Source: UBA1952 sp965246905
GTDB lineage: Bacteria > Bacteroidota > Bacteroidia > Chitinophagales > Chitinophagaceae
Reading direction: 5' to 3'
DNA: 64,000 bases
NCBI GenBank assembly: GCA_965246905.1
Contig: CBDFFZ010000033.1
Span: 1-64,000 of the forward strand
Part shown: positions 61,477-64,000 of the stretch, in pieces
Layout: every line of letters begins with the position of its first letter
How positions within the stretch are numbered: the stretch's first letter is position 1
Notes under the pieces: generated by a model
The model's database searches: none
Told to the model about the DNA's origin: nothing
The model's input: only the letters and a program-made list of their open reading frames with translations
Translations under genes and position numbers: made by a program

Positions 61477-62090
61477 TACTTCTTCAGGTATTTCTCTTTG
61501 TATTTTTTATAAAGCTTTTCGCCCTTCGCCGTCATCAGGCCGTAAATGAAATGCTCGAATATTTCCTCGCTTACAATCTGGGTATTGAAGCGCTCATTCA
61601 TCATGAGGCCGGGCTGCATCATAATCAGGCAGCTTTCGAGGCGGTAAATAGCCAGCAGCTCTGCATTCAGGCCCTCCCGGTAATAGCCTTCCTCGATTCC
61701 CCGCAGAATATTATCGCGTATGGCAATCATATCCCGCTCAAAAAGCGTTTTGCGGAACAGGTCGTGCGACTCCGGGAAGAACCTTTGAAGCTCCAGCATG
61801 GCCAGCGGATTTACCTGCTTGAACATCTGGGTCAGGAGCTCGGCCAGCTTCACCATCGCCTCTACGGCATTATCCGATTGGCTGAGCGCCTCGTGGCAAT
61901 CATCCGATACACGGCACTGGTACCAGTTGATCGCAGCCTGCACTACTTCCTGCTTGTTTACATAATGCTGGTAAAGCGTTTTCTTTGAAATACCCGCCCG
62001 GCGCGCAATATCATCCATCGTAATGGTCTTAAAGCCGTACTGGCGGAACATTTCGGCGGATACACTGAGTATTTTCTGTTGTACATCCAT
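61476..62090 (-). CDS. TetR/AcrR-family repressor of the efflux operon
   Basis: 204 residues. N-terminal HTH (ILSVSAEMFRQYGFKTITMDDIARRAGISKKTLYQHYVNKQEVVQAAI), followed by a helical ligand domain. It is the first gene of the operon and probably represses itself and the pump in response to a substrate. A clear promoter lies just upstream. Confidence 0.94.
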   Translation of the reverse strand: MDVQQKILSVSAEMFRQYGFKTITMDDIARRAGISKKTLYQHYVNKQEVVQAAINWYQCRVSDDCHEALSQSDNAVEAMVKLAELLTQMFKQVNPLAMLELQRFFPESHDLFRKTLFERDMIAIRDNILRGIEEGYYREGLNAELLAIYRLESCLIMMQPGLMMNERFNTQIVSEEIFEHFIYGLMTAKGEKLYKKYKEKYLKK

Positions 62091-62100
62091 GATTCGGGCC

Positions 62101-62131
62101 CAAAACTATGGAAACTATTTATCCCGCCAAA
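62101..62131 (-). promoter_or_regulatory. Bacteroidota promoter of the efflux operon
   Basis: On the - strand TTTG (62128-62131) is followed after 19 bp by TAGTTTTG (62101-62108), the best -33/-7 pair in the window. The box ends only 10 bp before the tetR start, so the leader is very short. Confidence 0.7.
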
Positions 62132-62209
62132 GTTTCCTAAGTATTAATTTTATTATCTCCTATAGCGAAATGAAAACGTTGTTTTTAAAAGAAGCTGTTT
62201 CTTACTGAT

Positions 62210-62217
62210 TATATTTG
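62210..62217 (+). promoter_or_regulatory. Bacteroidota -7 box for mscL
   Basis: TATATTTG, 20 bp before the mscL ATG, in a T-rich context. Confidence 0.55.
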
Positions 62218-62236
62218 CGGCTTATCTGATCGCTTT

Positions 62237-62683
62237 ATGGGCTTTATAAAGGAATTCAAGGAATTTGCCATGAAGGGCAATGTCATAGACCTCGCTGTAG
62301 GTGTAGTAATAGGCGGGGCTTTCGGCAAGATTGTTACGGCAATGGTAGATGATGTGATTATGCCACTGATAAGCACGATCACTGGCGGTGGGCGTTTTGA
62401 TAATTACATGATCGTTCTACACACGGGCAAAGATGGTGCTGCAACCTATCCTACCTTAGCTACAGCGAAAGCAGCGGGCGCCAATGTTTTTGCTTATGGG
62501 AATTTTATACAATCTATCATTGATTTTTTGATCATAGCACTATGTATTTTCATCGCAATACGTAGCTTATCGCGCCTTCAGCGAACGAAGGACGAAGCTC
62601 CTCCCGAAGCCCCCGCAGCAACCAACGAAGAAGTGCTGCTTACCGAAATACGCGATCTTTTAAAGAGCCAGAACCGCGCCTGA
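62237..62683 (+). CDS. mscL: Large-conductance mechanosensitive channel MscL
   Basis: 148 residues. N-terminal amphipathic helix (GFIKEFKEFAMKGN), pore helix 1 (VIDLAVGVVIGGAFGKIVTAMVDDVIMPLI), a periplasmic loop longer than in E. coli, helix 2 (FIQSIIDFLIIALCIFIAI) and a cytoplasmic bundle (TEIRDLLKSQ). It opens under membrane tension to release solutes. The next gene starts 34 bp downstream and is probably cotranscribed. Confidence 0.97.
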   Translation: MGFIKEFKEFAMKGNVIDLAVGVVIGGAFGKIVTAMVDDVIMPLISTITGGGRFDNYMIVLHTGKDGAATYPTLATAKAAGANVFAYGNFIQSIIDFLIIALCIFIAIRSLSRLQRTKDEAPPEAPAATNEEVLLTEIRDLLKSQNRA

Positions 62684-62717
62684 GCCGCCACCGTAAATAA
62701 TAGCAAAGCACCGACCC

Positions 62718-63485
62718 ATGGCTACCGGAAAGATATATGAAGCGCTGAAAACCCGCAAGCAGGAAGGCAGCAGCGGCTTTGCCGTACTTGCCGACCCCGA
62801 TAAAATATCCCCGCTACAAATGGAACATCTTGCAAAGCTCTGCAATGATGCTTCGGTGGATTACCTGCTGATGGGCGGCAGCCTCGTCATTGCCCAGCAG
62901 CTTGATGCCTGCATTCAGCGCTTTAAAGCCGAGAGCGATATACCGGTAATCTTATTTCCGGGAAGCCCCGCCCAGGTCACGCCTTATGCCGATGCTTTAC
63001 TCTACCTCTCCCTTATATCAGGCCGCAACCCGGAGCTGCTCATAGGGCAGCATGTAATATCTGCGCCACTCGTAAAGGCCAGCGGACTCGAAGTGCTGAG
63101 CACCGGCTATATGGTGGTAGATGGCGGCCGGCCTACCACCGTTTCTTACATCAGCGGCTCCGCCCCGCTGCCCGCCGATAAGCCGGATATTGCCCTCTGT
63201 ACAGCATGGGCAGGCGAGCTCCTCGGCCAGCACTTATTATACCTCGATGCCGGGAGCGGCGCACGCTACGCGGTATCTCAAGAGATGATCAGCAAAATAG
63301 CTTCGCATACCGGCATTCCGCTTTTTGTAGGCGGGGGCATCCGCACCGCCGAAGCCGCTGCCAGGGCGGCAAATGCCGGCGCAACCATCGTAGTGGTCGG
63401 CAATGCTATAGAGCAGGATCCGCTGCTCATCCGAGACCTTGCGCAGGCAGTGCACGGAACTAAGATATCCGGTATTCTGCGATAA
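62718..63485 (+). CDS. Geranylgeranylglyceryl/heptaprenylglyceryl phosphate synthase family protein
   Basis: 255 residues, a TIM barrel of the GGGPS/PcrB family. The signatures are AVLADPDKIS, VDYLLMGGSLV, PVILFPGSPAQVTPYADALLYLSLISGRNPELLIGQH, and the glycerol-phosphate site LFVGGGIRTAEAAARAANAGATIVVVGNAIEQD. Such enzymes join a polyprenyl chain to glycerol 1-phosphate; bacterial group II members occur in Bacteroidota, where the product is a lipid ether precursor of unknown fate. Chain length cannot be read from the sequence. Confidence 0.93.
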   Translation: MATGKIYEALKTRKQEGSSGFAVLADPDKISPLQMEHLAKLCNDASVDYLLMGGSLVIAQQLDACIQRFKAESDIPVILFPGSPAQVTPYADALLYLSLISGRNPELLIGQHVISAPLVKASGLEVLSTGYMVVDGGRPTTVSYISGSAPLPADKPDIALCTAWAGELLGQHLLYLDAGSGARYAVSQEMISKIASHTGIPLFVGGGIRTAEAAARAANAGATIVVVGNAIEQDPLLIRDLAQAVHGTKISGILR

Positions 63486-63544
63486 ATTATCCATGCAATA
63501 GTACTGTTACATCTCCTTCTGAGCCTAACATACGCTTTACTTTC

Positions 63545-64000
63545 ATGCCACATTATGCCCCTGAGCTGCAATCTTTTCTATTTGGCGAAGTAAGCATAAA
63601 GCTATGGGTTCCAGCTCCGGAAGCGGTACAGCATCGTGTAAGCCTCGAGCCGGAAGGCGCCACTTTTCCTTATTGGGCTAAGCTGTGGCCTGCCGCTATC
63701 GCTTTGTCCCGTTTTATTACGGCCAACCCTGCGCTGGTAGCGCATAAAAAGGTGCTGGAGCTGGCCGGAGGTCTTGGCCTGCCGGGCATGGTCGCCGCGC
63801 ATTGCGCCCACGAGGTAATGTTTAGTGATTATGTGCCCGATGCTGTGACAATGATGCAAGCTTCTATTGCGCTCAATAGTCTTACAAACACAACCTGCCG
63901 GCTGATCGATTGGTATGCGCTGCCCGGAGAGATAACTGCGGATGTGCTGCTGCTGAGCGATGTCAATTATGATCCCGCCGCTTTTGAAGTGCTGTACCGT
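63545..64000 (+). CDS. Class I SAM-dependent methyltransferase (3' end cut by window edge)
   Basis: 152 codons are visible and the frame is open at the right edge. FPYWAKLWPAAIALSRF precedes motif I VLELAGGLGLPGMVAA, then FSDYVPDAVTMMQASIALN and VLLLSDVNYDPAAFEVL. The FPYWAKLWPAA start and the DVNYDP turn match ETFB lysine / small-molecule N-methyltransferase-like proteins (METTL20/METTL21 type). The substrate is unknown. It starts 59 bp after the GGGPS-family gene. Confidence 0.85.
   Translation, partial: MPHYAPELQSFLFGEVSIKLWVPAPEAVQHRVSLEPEGATFPYWAKLWPAAIALSRFITANPALVAHKKVLELAGGLGLPGMVAAHCAHEVMFSDYVPDAVTMMQASIALNSLTNTTCRLIDWYALPGEITADVLLLSDVNYDPAAFEVLYR

Noticed and set aside
1..64000. 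tRNA or rRNA genes
   Set aside because: No cloverleaf with a TTCGANNC arm or rRNA-like block was recognised by eye; a covariance scan could still find one.

Overview
The window is a stretch of a Bacteroidota chromosome of intermediate G+C, most likely order Chitinophagales (family Chitinophagaceae or a close relative; inference from gene content). The evidence is a type IX secretion protein (PorQ), a secreted protein with a T9SS C-terminal sorting domain, DUF4293 and DUF3108 proteins, DPP III with HECIGH, and several starts preceded by the Bacteroidota -7 promoter box TAnnTTTG. No rRNA, tRNA or CRISPR array was recognised.

Layout. 1-7446 is a signalling block: a multi-PAS hybrid-free histidine kinase (cut by the left edge), a CheY-like receiver, a full-length two-domain KaiC, two KaiB-like proteins and a second PAS histidine kinase, all on the + strand. 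7447-16100 holds small unknown genes, a 21-bp hairpin array, DPP III, a lipoprotein, a 2OG-Fe(II) oxygenase, RluB with a huge disordered N-terminus, and RNase HII. 16095-18915 is a Bat-type operon (DUF58, BatD/DUF4381-like, VWA). 19147-29950 carries serS, a DUF4293 protein, a GIY-YIG protein surrounded by hairpin repeats, Xaa-Pro aminopeptidase, Uma2, ychF, ruvC, a UPF0104-type membrane protein and a DUF3108 protein, with two more tandem arrays. 30086-40100 has a T9SS cargo protein, an ECF sigma factor with an anti-sigma-like/beta-barrel partner, a small stress membrane protein and a giant alpha-2-macroglobulin lipoprotein. 40322-49930 includes a J-domain/KTSC protein, an orphan PhaE-like phasin, an AT-rich HTH-nuclease gene, DinB with its WYL regulator, an MtfA-like peptidase, an aldo/keto reductase, a secreted nuclease, PorQ and FabI. 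50413-51255 is a decayed IS4/Tn5-type transposase next to rplKAJL. 54735-62090 ends with an RND efflux operon (TetR, TolC, adaptor, permease broken by a frameshift). 62237-64000 has mscL, a GGGP synthase-family gene and the start of a methyltransferase.

Two themes deserve attention. First, the kaiC-kaiB-kaiB-kinase cluster keeps the catalytic and phosphorylation positions of cyanobacterial KaiC but has no kaiA, and it lies beside a second kinase/receiver pair with the same HisKA type. Second, intergenic DNA is unusually structured: three tandem arrays with periods of 21, 42 and 21 bp, two REP-like double hairpins with compensatory base changes, four hairpin repeats around a GIY-YIG gene, and a five-copy dispersed repeat family. 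These look like several independent families of small mobile or regulatory repeats.
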